From assembly GCF_018614655.1 (NCBI RefSeq), contig NZ_JAGGOG010000013.1:293288-357287 (forward strand): 64,000 bases of DNA, given 5' to 3'. The notes beneath the pieces are model-generated. The model did not search any database. It saw nothing but the letters and a program-made list of their open reading frames with translations, and was not told the origin of the DNA. Position 1 is the stretch's first letter. Each line of letters opens with the position of its first letter. Below, piece by piece: positions 35,087-43,740 of the stretch. The position numbers and the translations under genes are program-made. This DNA is from Pseudomonas fluorescens (GTDB lineage: Bacteria > Pseudomonadota > Gammaproteobacteria > Pseudomonadales > Pseudomonadaceae).

Positions 35087-35836
35087 TTACTGCACCGGCA
35101 GGAAGTTCATCAGCAACAAACTTTGTGCGTAATTGAGCGCAACGCGTCGGTAACGCTCATCGAGCATCTGGGTCAACAGGTCGAGGCGCGCGACTATCTT
35201 GCCGAACTCAACAGCGAAACTGACGTTGCTGGCCTCCTCCGATATCTCGTTGGAGAACAACAATAAAACCCCATTCGCATCCTGGCGCTGGCTGAGCAGC
35301 CAGGTAGCCTTCTCGATATTGCGCGCGGCATTGTTAACGAACTGCGGATTGATCGAGTTGGTCATATAGAATTCGGTCCGCCCGCCGTGTGCGGTAACGA
35401 GCATGCTGCCGATCGCATAGATAAAGGCCCCAACTCGGTCGCCGCGAAACTCCGGGCTCAAGGAGTAACTCAGAGCCGCCAGGTCGCGACGCTCCCCAAG
35501 GGCAGGCAGTGGTCGACGAAGTTCGATGGCTTGACGGACTTCCCGAGCCGCGCTTACAGCATCTGGGTAACCCGATTCACGCCACTGGCTAGGGTTACGC
35601 AGATAGAGCTTACTCATCAGCAAGTAAAGGCTTTGCAGATTGTCGTGCATGCCCAGGGTAGCCATACGATCGACGCTGGTTTGGAAGAACTCATCAGGCT
35701 TTCCATCACTGAACTGCCTGGCGATATCGCGCCCCTGCTGCTGGCTGCAGCCGAGGGTGCAGAGCATGAAAACAGCCGCCAGCACCAGCGGCCGACGCAT
35801 CCATCGAGTGACAAAAACAGGTAACGTACGATCCAT
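35087..35836 (-). CDS. Putative lipoprotein, function unknown
   Basis: A 249-residue protein. The signal peptide ends in a lipobox TLGC followed by SQQQGRD (Cys at about residue 30), so it is lipid-anchored. The rest is helical (LQSLYLLMSKLYLRNPSQW, DERYRRVALNYAQSLLLM) with no motif I recognise. ATG 35836 is chosen over a TTG at 35845. It converges with the Tsx-like gene 12 nt apart. No operon partner is evident. Confidence 0.65.
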   Translation of the reverse strand: MDRTLPVFVTRWMRRPLVLAAVFMLCTLGCSQQQGRDIARQFSDGKPDEFFQTSVDRMATLGMHDNLQSLYLLMSKLYLRNPSQWRESGYPDAVSAAREVRQAIELRRPLPALGERRDLAALSYSLSPEFRGDRVGAFIYAIGSMLVTAHGGRTEFYMTNSINPQFVNNAARNIEKATWLLSQRQDANGVLLLFSNEISEEASNVSFAVEFGKIVARLDLLTQMLDERYRRVALNYAQSLLLMNFLPVQ

Positions 35837-35970
35837 CGGCACCAAATCTGGTTCTTCTGCCCACGCAGGGAATTAGCGTGGTCGGGACAGACATAGATCG
35901 GGGAAATGAAAAAAAGTGCGATGGTGATGGTCAGATTATTGAGATGAGCACCACGAGTTGATCCGCCCGC

Positions 35971-36363
35971 CTACCCCTCATAGCGCCCCGTAGCGTCCCG
36001 ATCGCCCTTGTATCGCCTCACGAGCGGAAACAGCGGCAACCAGGATTCGCGACGGACGACCCAGCTTTCGTAGGTTGGCATCAGTTGGTCCGGGGCATCC
36101 AGGGATCCCAGGTTCACTTCGATTTCATCGTCGGTGCGGGCGAAAACGGATGAGCCGCAACGGGGACAGAAAAACCGCCCGGCGTAGTCACGTGTTTCGC
36201 CATTGATCGTCACCGCATCCTGTGGAAACACCGCAGACGCGTGAAAAAGCGCGCCATGATGCTTGCGGCACTCAAGGCAGTGACAAAGACCGACCCGGTA
36301 GGGAGCCCCTGTCGCCTCAATTCGGACGTCGCCGCACAAGCAACCGCCGGTGAATCGGTCCAT
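35971..36363 (-). CDS. GFA-family zinc protein (second copy)
   Basis: A 130-residue Mss4-like protein of the GFA family, with zinc motifs GGCLCGDVRI, LCHCLECRKHHG and FFCPRCGSS. It is shorter than the GFA protein at 17049 and only distantly similar. The C-terminal half (WLPLFPLVRRY) is typical of the family. It stands between a lipoprotein and a VOC protein on the same strand, without a strong functional clue. Catalytic activity is unproven for most members. Confidence 0.86.
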   Translation of the reverse strand: MDRFTGGCLCGDVRIEATGAPYRVGLCHCLECRKHHGALFHASAVFPQDAVTINGETRDYAGRFFCPRCGSSVFARTDDEIEVNLGSLDAPDQLMPTYESWVVRRESWLPLFPLVRRYKGDRDATGRYEG

Positions 36364-36398
36364 ATTGCACCTCCTCCCACATCACACAGGCGAAATAC

Positions 36399-36878
36399 CT
36401 ACGACGCCAGGGCCGCTTCGATCTTCGCGATATCGATCTTTCCCATCTCCATCATGGCATCGAAGGCGCGTTTGGCGGCCGCTCGATCCGGATTGGTGAT
36501 CGCCGCTGTCAGGACCCGCGGCGTGATCTGCCATGACAGCCCCCACTTGTCCTTGCACCAGCCGCAGGCACTCTCCTGGCCACCATTGCCGACAATCGCA
36601 TTCCATAAACGGTCGGTTTCAGCCTGATCGTCGGTCGCAACCTGGAACGAAAACGCCTCATCGTGTTTAAACGCCGGCCCGCCGTTAAGCCCGAGGCAAG
36701 GGATACCCATGACCGTGAATTCGACCGTCAATACATCGCCCTGCTTGCCTGCCGGATACTCGCCAGGCGCGTGATGAACGGCTGTCACGACAGTGTCGGG
36801 AAATGTGCGGGCATAGAAAGTTGCTGCGTCCAACGCGGTACCGTCGAACCAGAGACAAATAGTGTTCTTGCTGATCAT
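36399..36878 (-). CDS. VOC-superfamily protein (PhnB-like)
   Basis: A 159-residue protein of the VOC fold, PhnB/3-demethylubiquinone-methyltransferase-like type. It opens ISKNTICLWFDGTALDAATFY, has FTVMGIPCLGLNGGP in the middle, and WCKDKWGLSWQITP at about residues 106-119. Proteins of this group lack the clear metal triad of glyoxalases and are mostly uncharacterised. The C-terminal segment is a helical tail with Met and Lys (MMEMGKIDIAKIEAALAS). It is co-directional with the GFA gene, 35 nt upstream of it, and may be co-transcribed. Confidence 0.83.
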   Translation of the reverse strand: MISKNTICLWFDGTALDAATFYARTFPDTVVTAVHHAPGEYPAGKQGDVLTVEFTVMGIPCLGLNGGPAFKHDEAFSFQVATDDQAETDRLWNAIVGNGGQESACGWCKDKWGLSWQITPRVLTAAITNPDRAAAKRAFDAMMEMGKIDIAKIEAALAS

Positions 36879-37258
36879 ATGGATTCTCCAACTATCACAT
36901 GGGAAAGAGCAGGCTCTTCCTCAGGTTTTATCTGCGAAAACGGTTTGCCTAAGAAAAGTGCCTCATCCCCACGCCACCGGTCTTGCCCAGAACGAATGTA
37001 AGAATAGACAAACCTGAAGCACCCCGCTTTCGATCCTCGGTTCACTGTGAAAATGGCTACGGCGCAGACACTGATGGGTAACTATCAAGATCAGACCAAG
37101 TCCCGTCGTTGAGGCGTCGCCTGAGCATCTGATACGCTTTTTTCTTCATCACCTGCATCTGTATCGCACCCCGGCGAGCAGCGATAATAAGCCCACTCCC
37201 GATACACCCGTGGAGCACAACTGGAACCTTCCTGTCGTCCCTTCTTCTCGGAGGCCTT
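36879..37258. other. Intergenic region
   Basis: About 380 nt with no supported gene apart from the short ORF that begins at 37259. It should hold the promoter of the minus-strand VOC gene. Confidence 0.45.
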
Positions 37259-37342
37259 ATGGCCAAGATGGCATTTTTTCTGTTTGGATTTTTAGCGCTG
37301 ACCATCGCGATTGGCTTGCTCGCTACCATTTCGCCGGTCTAG
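37259..37342 (+). CDS. Very small membrane protein (27 residues)
   Basis: ATG 37259 with GGAGG at 37250-37254. The ORF encodes MAKMAFFLFGFLALTIAI followed by GLLATISPV and a TAG stop. It is one continuous hydrophobic helix with a basic N-terminus, long enough to span the inner membrane. No ORF of normal length shares this segment. The strong ribosome site and sense codon use favour a real gene. Role unknown; such peptides often regulate membrane partners. Confidence 0.55.
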   Translation: MAKMAFFLFGFLALTIAIGLLATISPV

Positions 37343-37500
37343 AATCTCACTTCATCCTGCGAAAAACATCGGGTACAGCGACAGCACCGGTAAATCGAGG
37401 AATACACTTTACCCGCGTTACAAAAACAGCCTGTGTCGGGTCTGAGATCTTTAAAGCCCAGGATACCCACTCAAAAAAGAACTGCGCCCTGAAAAAATCG

Positions 37501-38439
37501 CTAATGCGAGGAAACGTACATAGAGGGCGTGGACGGCGCGGGCAGTGCATAGGTCGCCTTCATCCACTCGATCTCCGCGTGGGGCGTTCGCCCAAAGAAA
37601 CGCTTGAACTCGCGGCTGAATTGCGAGGCGCTTTCGTAGCCTACATTGAACGCCGCCGTCGACGCGCTCATTGTGTTGCGTAGCATCAACAATCGCGCCT
37701 GGTGCAAGCGCGTCGACTTCAGGTACTGCATCGGCGAGGAGTCCGTCACGCTACGAAAGTGCAGGTGAAAGCTGGGCACGCTCATGCTGGCTTCCTGGGC
37801 AAGCGTCTCCACATCCAGGTGCTGCTGGTAGCAACTGTGGATCTTGCGGATCGCGCGAGTGACCTTTCCGAAATGCCCCTGGCGATTGAGCGCGGCACGC
37901 ATCGAGCCGCCCTGCTCGCCCGTCAGGATGCGGTAGTAGATTTCCCGCACCAGTGATGGCCCCAGTATTTGCGCTTCGCCCGGACGACTCATCACCTCGA
38001 GAAAGCGTAGCGTCGACGCCCGCAGCCAATCGTCCATCGGCGAGGCGTACATGCCCTTCGGCTGGGCCTCACTAGGCCCGAGCGCTTCATCCACCTGCAA
38101 CATCAACTCGCTGGCCAGTTGAAAGTCGAGGCGCATGTAAACCGCCAGCATTGGCTGCGCCTCGCTGGCGTCGGTCTCCATGGTGAAAGGAACAGGGACA
38201 GACACCACCAGGTAGTGCTGAGCGTCATAAACGTAGATGTCATCGCCCAGATAGCCGCGCTTGCGCCCCTGACAAAGAATCACGATACCGGGGTCATACA
38301 GCACCGGCGTGCGCGTCAGTGGCCGATTCGAACGCAAAAACCGGATGTCCTCCAGCGCGCTGAGATTATAGCCCTCGACCGGTGCGAGTTTTTCCATCAA
38401 CTGCACAATGCGCGAGGTGTATGAGTCGACCTGATCCAT
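37501..38439 (-). CDS. AraC-family regulator with AraC_N domain
   Basis: A 312-residue AraC/XylS regulator. The N-terminal ligand-like domain (PVLYDPGIVILCQGRKRGYLGDD at about 45-67) matches the AraC_N type. The C-terminal DNA-binding double HTH includes VETLAQEASMSVPSFHLHFR and FNVGYESASQFSREFKRFFG. ATG 38439 (MDQVDSY) is chosen; the longer frame to 38469 overlaps the next gene. It lies directly after the SDR gene in the same direction (23 nt), so it may be in one operon and control it. Confidence 0.92.
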   Translation of the reverse strand: MDQVDSYTSRIVQLMEKLAPVEGYNLSALEDIRFLRSNRPLTRTPVLYDPGIVILCQGRKRGYLGDDIYVYDAQHYLVVSVPVPFTMETDASEAQPMLAVYMRLDFQLASELMLQVDEALGPSEAQPKGMYASPMDDWLRASTLRFLEVMSRPGEAQILGPSLVREIYYRILTGEQGGSMRAALNRQGHFGKVTRAIRKIHSCYQQHLDVETLAQEASMSVPSFHLHFRSVTDSSPMQYLKSTRLHQARLLMLRNTMSASTAAFNVGYESASQFSREFKRFFGRTPHAEIEWMKATYALPAPSTPSMYVSSH

Positions 38440-38461
38440 TGACGTTCTCTGTGTTGGCCGC

Positions 38462-39295
38462 TCAACCATCGGTAGAACGGGTTAGCGCTTCCCATTGATC
38501 AATCTCACTGAGCGCACGATTCAACTGGTCACGTACCAGACCCAGTGCGTCACTGCCCAATAACAAGTGGGCCGGTGGTGCCTCGCTGGCAATCACCTGC
38601 AACATCGCTTGTGCAGCCTTCTGCGGGTTGCCAAGCTGTTTGCCGCTCTTCTCTTCGCGCGCTTTGCGCACCGGGTCGAAGCTGGCGTCATAGTCGGCAA
38701 TGCTCCGTGGAGTGCGTTGCATCGAACGACCGGCCCAGTCAGTGCGGAACGAGCCAGGCGCCACTGCAGTCACAAAGATGTTGAAAGGCAGCAGTTCTTT
38801 GCTCAGCGTATCGGAGATACCTTCAAGAGCAAATTTGCTCCCACAGTAGTACGCGATACCCGGCATCGTAATCGTGCCGCCCATGGAGGTGATATTGAGG
38901 ATATGGCCGGCACGACGCTTGCGAAAATAAGGCACGAACGCCTTGATCACCGCTACCGCGCCGAACACGTTGACGTCGAATTGGCGGCGCATCTCTTCCA
39001 GCGGCGACTCTTCAAAGATCCCCTCATGACCGTAGCCTGCGTTGTTGACCAACACGTCGACCGGACCGTGTGTGGCTTCAACGGCCGCAACTACGCTGTC
39101 GATCCGGGCGAAGTCAGTCACATCCAGGATCACCCCATGAGCATGATCCACAGACAGCGCCTCAAAGGCCTGCAAAGCCGCTTGATTACGCACCGTGCCG
39201 ATGACGCAGTGGCCTACGGCAAGGGCTTCTTGTGCCAACGCTTGGCCGAAACCACTGCTCACCCCTGTGATGAATAAGGTTTTCCTGCTGTTCAT
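38462..39295 (-). CDS. SDR-family oxidoreductase
   Basis: A 277-residue classical short-chain dehydrogenase. The NAD(P) motif is TGVSSGFGQAL (residues about 10-20), NNAGYG is the stabilising motif, and the catalytic core is Ser in NITSMGG with YYCGSK (Tyr-x-x-x-Lys). It resembles the YdfG/oxidoreductase type with the C-terminal segment PPAHLLLGSDAL. ATG 39295 has GGAG upstream. It is followed by an AraC regulator on the same strand. Substrate unknown. Confidence 0.9.
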   Translation of the reverse strand: MNSRKTLFITGVSSGFGQALAQEALAVGHCVIGTVRNQAALQAFEALSVDHAHGVILDVTDFARIDSVVAAVEATHGPVDVLVNNAGYGHEGIFEESPLEEMRRQFDVNVFGAVAVIKAFVPYFRKRRAGHILNITSMGGTITMPGIAYYCGSKFALEGISDTLSKELLPFNIFVTAVAPGSFRTDWAGRSMQRTPRSIADYDASFDPVRKAREEKSGKQLGNPQKAAQAMLQVIASEAPPAHLLLGSDALGLVRDQLNRALSEIDQWEALTRSTDG

Positions 39296-39470
39296 GGCGA
39301 ACTCCAATCAGTCGGTAGAGCGCCATGGTATCTATCGAAAACCCGGTCACCTATGCCGGATTGTCTTCCAGCATTGCCTATTCCTATCAGCGCCAATCAT
39401 CAACACGAAGGCCAGGGGCTTTTTTTCGTTGCCTGCTAAACTGACCCCATCCTCGAATGGAATCGACGCC

Positions 39471-39689
39471 ATGCCAGCCCGATACTCACTCCCTGATGTA
39501 CTCGAAAAAATCTGCGAAAACCAGCTTGCCCTGGAAGCGGCGATCATGGAGTTAACCCTTTCGATCGAGCGTCAGGACAACGTGGCTGTCGGTGAAAACG
39601 TTCGTGAAGCGCTGTCTACGATCGGCGAGAACGTCGAGCAAGTAAAACAGGCCTTGGAGAAACTCAAGGCGGATTCTCGCGGCCAATAA
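39471..39689 (+). CDS. Small helical protein, member of a paralog pair
   Basis: A 72-residue all-helical protein. ATG 39471 is chosen because the frame upstream overlaps the SDR gene. The core ENQLALEAAIMELTLSIE is shared in pattern with the protein encoded at 39866 (ENQLALAAAIEELAKWVG), as is the NVREALSTIGEN / NVYGALETLTHN segment. The two are therefore paralogs about 180 nt apart. Small Pseudomonas proteins of this kind are annotated as hypothetical. No motif for enzyme or DNA binding is visible. Confidence 0.6.
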   Translation: MPARYSLPDVLEKICENQLALEAAIMELTLSIERQDNVAVGENVREALSTIGENVEQVKQALEKLKADSRGQ

Positions 39690-39865
39690 CGGCTGACGTA
39701 TCCGTTGTATCCCCCTCCTTACACTTCGTCGCCATCTGATTGATCAGTAATCATTTGCAATGCAGACTGCCGTAGCTGAAGGAACAGTGCTCACTTGACG
39801 AAGGCTGAATCTGTACAGCCATTAATCACCTCAGCTCATGAGCTCCCCTTCGCCGGTTTCTATCC

Positions 39866-40075
39866 ATGAGACATGAAGATGTCATCCCCCCATTACTCAA
39901 AGCGCTCAACGAAAACCAGCTCGCGTTGGCCGCGGCTATCGAAGAGTTAGCCAAATGGGTCGGTGATCGCGGCTCTGTGGACACCGTCACGAATGTGTAT
40001 GGAGCCCTCGAAACGCTCACTCATAACCAGGCCTTCATAGACCTGAGTATCGCGTTGATGATGGAGCAAGACTGA
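39866..40075 (+). CDS. Small helical protein, second member of a paralog pair
   Basis: A 69-residue acidic helical protein beginning MRHEDVIPPLLKALN. It shares the ENQLALxAAIxEL core with the gene at 39471 and differs strongly in the tail (AFIDLSIALMMEQD). A hairpin follows the stop codon. Local duplication and divergence is the likeliest history. Function unknown. Confidence 0.6.
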   Translation: MRHEDVIPPLLKALNENQLALAAAIEELAKWVGDRGSVDTVTNVYGALETLTHNQAFIDLSIALMMEQD

Positions 40076-40085
40076 CCTTGGGATG

Positions 40086-40112
40086 CAAAAAAGCCCAGCG
40101 CAAGGCTGGGCT
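40086..40112 (-). terminator. Terminator hairpin for the minus strand
   Basis: AGCCCAGC (40092-40099) pairs with GCTGGGCT (40105-40112). On the minus strand it is followed by a T run (A run on plus at 40087-40092). It ends the VOC gene at 40139; it could also end the plus-strand gene at 40075. Confidence 0.7.
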
Positions 40113-40138
40113 GGGCTAGCGCCAACGGTCTAAAAGCG

Positions 40139-40495
40139 CTATGGACTTGCAGTCCACACGGCTAATTCATAGCCGTCCGGGTCGATAAAGTGAAACCTGC
40201 GCCCCCCAGGAAACGAGAAAATTTCCCGGCTTATTGTGGCGCCTGCGGCGATGAGTCGCCGCTGCGTTTCTTCAAGATCTTCCCCATAAAGAATGACCAG
40301 CGGACCGCCAGGTCGCACAGGTTCTCCGGTCGTGAACCCACCCGTAAGACGGCCGTCATTGAACTCTGTATAGCTAGGCCCGTAGTCGACGAAGGTCCAT
40401 TCAAATGCGCTGCCATAGAAAGCTTTGCTGCGCGCAATGTCACTGACGTTGAACTCGATATTATCAATCTTGCGGTCATTCCCTCGAACACTCAT
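40139..40495 (-). CDS. VOC-superfamily protein (glyoxalase-like)
   Basis: A 118-residue glyoxalase/bleomycin-resistance fold protein. The start IDNIEFNVSDIARSKAFYGSAFEW is characteristic, and FHFIDPDGYELAVW is the C-terminal signature. It has one full pair of beta-alpha-beta repeats. The metal residues are ambiguous. It belongs to the short VOC type found as general stress or detoxification proteins. No partner is indicated. Confidence 0.86.
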   Translation of the reverse strand: MSVRGNDRKIDNIEFNVSDIARSKAFYGSAFEWTFVDYGPSYTEFNDGRLTGGFTTGEPVRPGGPLVILYGEDLEETQRRLIAAGATISREIFSFPGGRRFHFIDPDGYELAVWTASP

Positions 40496-40614
40496 ACAAA
40501 CCTCCTGGGCCCATTACAGTTCAGCGACTCTACCGCAGCGTCCCAGCTTTGAAGACGCTTGATCAAGCATACCCAGTCAATCTGGGCCAGATCGCCAGTG
40601 CCTACGAGATCAGG

Positions 40615-42324
40615 TCAGGAAATGAAAATCCCCGCGCCATTCAGTTGGGTCATGCCTACGCCCACCAGCATCACAGAGTTTTCGCCAAAGGACAGTACGG
40701 TGTTGTCCTCAACCGTCGAGGCATAGGAGCGGTAATCGTAGTCTTGCCCAAGGCCCGGAACCCCCATGAACACAAGCTTATCGCTGGCCTGGTAGCCTTC
40801 GATCCGGTCGTTGCCGAAGAATCCGTTGAACAGGAAGGTATTGCTGCCGCCTCCCGAGACCATCAAGTCGTTGCCGGCCCCACCGACAAACACGTCATTA
40901 CCCTGGTTGCCAATCAGGTGATCATCGCCGTCCAGGCCAAACAGCCAGTCGCCGGCGGCATGGGCGGTGAGGACGTTGTTGCTCGCATCACCTTTGGCCG
41001 AACTCGCGTACTGCGTTAAATCGGTTCCGGCCAGCAGGCCGTTGCCGGTCACCTGATAAGTGATGTCATGTGAGCCCCATGGGATGGAAGTCCATGGGAT
41101 ATAGGAGGTTTCCTTGCTCACCAGCGCACCGATATCCCGGGTCAGGCTGATGCCGCCATAGGCGTCGTTGATGTACAGCGTGCCGTCACCGTCGTTGGCA
41201 AAACTGAAGGTAGCCAGAGGCTTTTGCAGTTCGAAGACGTTATCGCCTTTGCCGCCCAGCACGACGTTGTAACCACCGTCATCGCGGAACTGATCGTTGC
41301 CTGCGCCACCTTCCAGAAAGTCATTGCCCGCCCCGCCCTTGAGCAGGTCGTTGCCCTCAGTGCCGATGATGAAGGTATTGCCGGTGTGCTTTTCAGCGTA
41401 GCGATTCAAGTCTTGCACCCAGGTAGTTCCACGCGTGGCGTCTGACAGGCTGGAGACAACGATGGTCGAATCCTTGCTGGTCAGGTCGTAGAAGTCTGAG
41501 GCCGCGATACGCCCCAGGCCTTGGGTGTAACCGTCCAGAGAGTGGGCTTTGGCGACGCCCCAGTTAAGGCTGTTGGGAAAATGCGCCGAGGCCGAGGCGT
41601 AGTTATCAGTAAAGCTGACGAGGTTGTTGGCAGCTGAGTCCCAAGCCCTATCGTTACCCCACAAGAGCGCCGAGACATTGATGCCTTTGCCATCGATGGC
41701 CTTGAACACCGGGTCATTTTCATAGCCGATATTCAAGACCTTGGTATCGCCCGAGCTTTGAGTGGGTGAAGCAAAGGTTACGTAATGGGCATCCTGATAG
41801 AAACCGTCCCAATGATCGCGGCTCAAGGTCGCCAGGCTGTTGGCACCCAGTGCGCCAAGGCTATGACCAGTGACCAGGATGTCCTTGCCGGTCAATCCTT
41901 GGCTCTTGGCATAGATAACGACGTTATCCAGCAGGGTGTTAAAGGCCAGTTTGGCGTAGTCGGTGGCGTACCCGGGGAGTACGGCGGCGGCAAGATCGCT
42001 GGCCACGTCGCCCAGGCCATCCAGAGTCAAGCCAAAGGAGGTACCGCGGAACGCGATCCCCATGGCAACTAGTTTGCCAGCGCTATCGTATTGTCCCAGC
42101 ACCTCGACGTTGGCAGAAGGCGCCAATGCTGTCTCACCCCAAAAGGTGCCTTGCTTGTCCACTTTCTGGGTCACGCCCAAGGCTTGCGCACCGATAGGTG
42201 CCCAGCCACCGGTTGCCAGAGGTTGGCCGGTGGAGTCATAAGCGTACTCGGATAAAGCCAAGGCGTCGTTCAGCAGCGCCTTTGCGTGCTCGCCCGTCAT
42301 GCTCTTGTAATCGAAAACACCCAT
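40615..42324 (-). CDS. Family I.3 lipase/polyurethanase (RTX, type I secreted)
   Basis: A 569-residue extracellular hydrolase, close in length to PueB-type polyurethanases. The nucleophile motif GHSLGA is at about residues 153-158. Two blocks of Ca2+-binding RTX nonapeptides follow: one with GTEGNDLLKGGAGNDFLEGG near 320-340 and one with GLDGDDHLIGNQGNDVFVGG near 460-480. A C-terminal hydrophobic secretion tail ends AGIFIS. There is no N-terminal signal peptide, as expected for the type I route. No ABC secretion genes (prtDEF/aprDEF type) lie within the window, so it is an orphan cargo. Confidence 0.9.
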   Translation of the reverse strand: MGVFDYKSMTGEHAKALLNDALALSEYAYDSTGQPLATGGWAPIGAQALGVTQKVDKQGTFWGETALAPSANVEVLGQYDSAGKLVAMGIAFRGTSFGLTLDGLGDVASDLAAAVLPGYATDYAKLAFNTLLDNVVIYAKSQGLTGKDILVTGHSLGALGANSLATLSRDHWDGFYQDAHYVTFASPTQSSGDTKVLNIGYENDPVFKAIDGKGINVSALLWGNDRAWDSAANNLVSFTDNYASASAHFPNSLNWGVAKAHSLDGYTQGLGRIAASDFYDLTSKDSTIVVSSLSDATRGTTWVQDLNRYAEKHTGNTFIIGTEGNDLLKGGAGNDFLEGGAGNDQFRDDGGYNVVLGGKGDNVFELQKPLATFSFANDGDGTLYINDAYGGISLTRDIGALVSKETSYIPWTSIPWGSHDITYQVTGNGLLAGTDLTQYASSAKGDASNNVLTAHAAGDWLFGLDGDDHLIGNQGNDVFVGGAGNDLMVSGGGSNTFLFNGFFGNDRIEGYQASDKLVFMGVPGLGQDYDYRSYASTVEDNTVLSFGENSVMLVGVGMTQLNGAGIFIS

Positions 42325-42452
42325 GCCCTTTTCCCTTTTCGGATGGCTTTGTATGCGGCCTCACTTCGGATAGCCGGGATAGATTGGGGCCGGGGTCGAG
42401 AGGACTGTCAATCGTTACCTAAAAATTGAATAGCCGTCGGGGTGATTCATCA

Positions 42453-42773
42453 CTAACCCACCTCCGTGGGCGTGAGGGGCATTTCTTGCGACTCATTGAC
42501 GACCCGCGTAACCCCCTCGCCTCCATCTTCCTGGGTCGGGTGACAGCGGTCACTACTACGGCGCCTGCCATCGGGATAGACGATAAAAGCCCCGCCGTCC
42601 TTGCCACACTCAAACAAATACACCGGTGACAGTTCTCGCGCTTTATCAATACGCGCATTCAGGCGAACGATGTACGTACCCAGTGAAACCGTTACACAAA
42701 TAATCAGCACCACACACAACACCAATTGATTGGCGTAGCTGACGCCGACGTCATCAGAACGCACTGGCGACAT
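42453..42773 (-). CDS. Small single-pass membrane protein, unknown
   Basis: A 106-residue protein starting at ATG 42773. One strong transmembrane segment (LVLCVVLIICVTVSLGTYIV) follows a short N-terminus. The soluble part has two Cys (FECGKDGG and RCHPTQ) that could bind metal or pair. There is no match I can name. It overlaps the adjacent 57-residue ORF by 20 nt and is probably co-transcribed with it. It lies between the lipase gene and the two-component system. Confidence 0.55.
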   Translation of the reverse strand: MSPVRSDDVGVSYANQLVLCVVLIICVTVSLGTYIVRLNARIDKARELSPVYLFECGKDGGAFIVYPDGRRRSSDRCHPTQEDGGEGVTRVVNESQEMPLTPTEVG

Positions 42774-42927
42774 AATACGGCCCTGCCCGCTCGACGCTCT
42801 GGCCAACCAGAAACCAGCTACTCCCTCCCATGCGCACCAACTGCGCTCCCGACGGCAGGACGCCGGCCATCAGGCCGAAGAAAATCAAGGCCAACAGGAT
42901 TCCTTTGACCATCGAAGACAGGTTCAT
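42754..42927 (-). CDS. Small hydrophobic ORF (57 residues)
   Basis: ATG 42927 starts a 57-codon frame, with its TGA at 42754-42756, overlapping the next gene by 20 nt. The first 25 residues (MNLSSMVKGILLALIFFGLM) are a membrane or signal-like helix, followed by GAQLVRMGGSSWFLVG, which loosely resembles the N-terminal part of membrane PQQ dehydrogenases. The overlap suggests translational coupling with the 106-residue protein. The resemblance may be coincidental. Confidence 0.4.
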   Translation of the reverse strand: MNLSSMVKGILLALIFFGLMAGVLPSGAQLVRMGGSSWFLVGQSVERAGPYYVASAF

Positions 42928-43065
42928 GACTGTGACGAGCTCTGGATAAGAAGAGCCTCAGCTTAAACAGCGAAGGGTTAACATCAGGTAAACATCAACA
43001 GAAAGCAGTCCGACATCCGCTATCCTTCGGACCTCTGAGCGACAAGTGTCCAAGGGGACGTTCCC

Positions 43066-43740
43066 GTGCATATTCACCTGCTGCTGGTCGAGGACAACCT
43101 TGATCTGGCCATTACCGTCATCGAGTACCTGGAAATCAGCGGCATCGGCTGCGACCACGCCAGCAATGGCCAGGCCGGCCTTAACCTGGCGCTCAAGCAG
43201 CACTACGATGTCATTCTGCTGGATATCATGTTGCCGCGGCTGGACGGTCAACAGGTGTGCGAACAGTTACGCCAACAAGGCAGTCAGACGCCCATCCTGA
43301 TGCTCACCTCGCTGGATGCGCTGTCGGACAAGCTCGCCAGCTTTGCTGCGGGGGCCGACGACTACCTGGTCAAGCCGTTCGAACTGGCAGAACTAGTGGC
43401 CAGAATTCGCGCGTTGAGCATGCGGCGCAGCGGCCAGGCCAGTCGTCTTCAGGTCGACGACCTGGTCATGGAACTGACCACCCGCAAAGTCAGTCGCGCC
43501 GGGCAGGAGCTGCATCTGTCTCCCATCTGCTGGACCTTGCTGGAGTGCCTGATGCGCGCCAGCCCCGAGCCGGTCACCCGAGAACGTCTCGAAACAACCA
43601 TCTGGGGCGACGAGCCACCGGACAGCAACAACCTCAAAGTACATATGCATCGACTGCGCAAGACCGTGGACAAACCCTTCGGCCAGCCCCTGATCCATAC
43701 CCTTCCTGGCGTCGGCATACAGTTGACATCACATGCGTAA
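43066..43740 (+). CDS. OmpR-family response regulator
   Basis: A 224-residue response regulator. The receiver domain has the acidic pair LLLVEDNLDL, the phospho-acceptor in ILLDIMLPRLDG and the Lys of YLVKPFEL. The winged-helix DNA-binding domain includes SPEPVTRERLETTIWG and NNLKVHMHRLRKTVD. It starts with GTG 43066 after a weak site. The start of the histidine kinase gene overlaps its end by 8 nt, so the two are an operon. The controlled genes are unknown. Confidence 0.95.
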   Translation: MHIHLLLVEDNLDLAITVIEYLEISGIGCDHASNGQAGLNLALKQHYDVILLDIMLPRLDGQQVCEQLRQQGSQTPILMLTSLDALSDKLASFAAGADDYLVKPFELAELVARIRALSMRRSGQASRLQVDDLVMELTTRKVSRAGQELHLSPICWTLLECLMRASPEPVTRERLETTIWGDEPPDSNNLKVHMHRLRKTVDKPFGQPLIHTLPGVGIQLTSHA

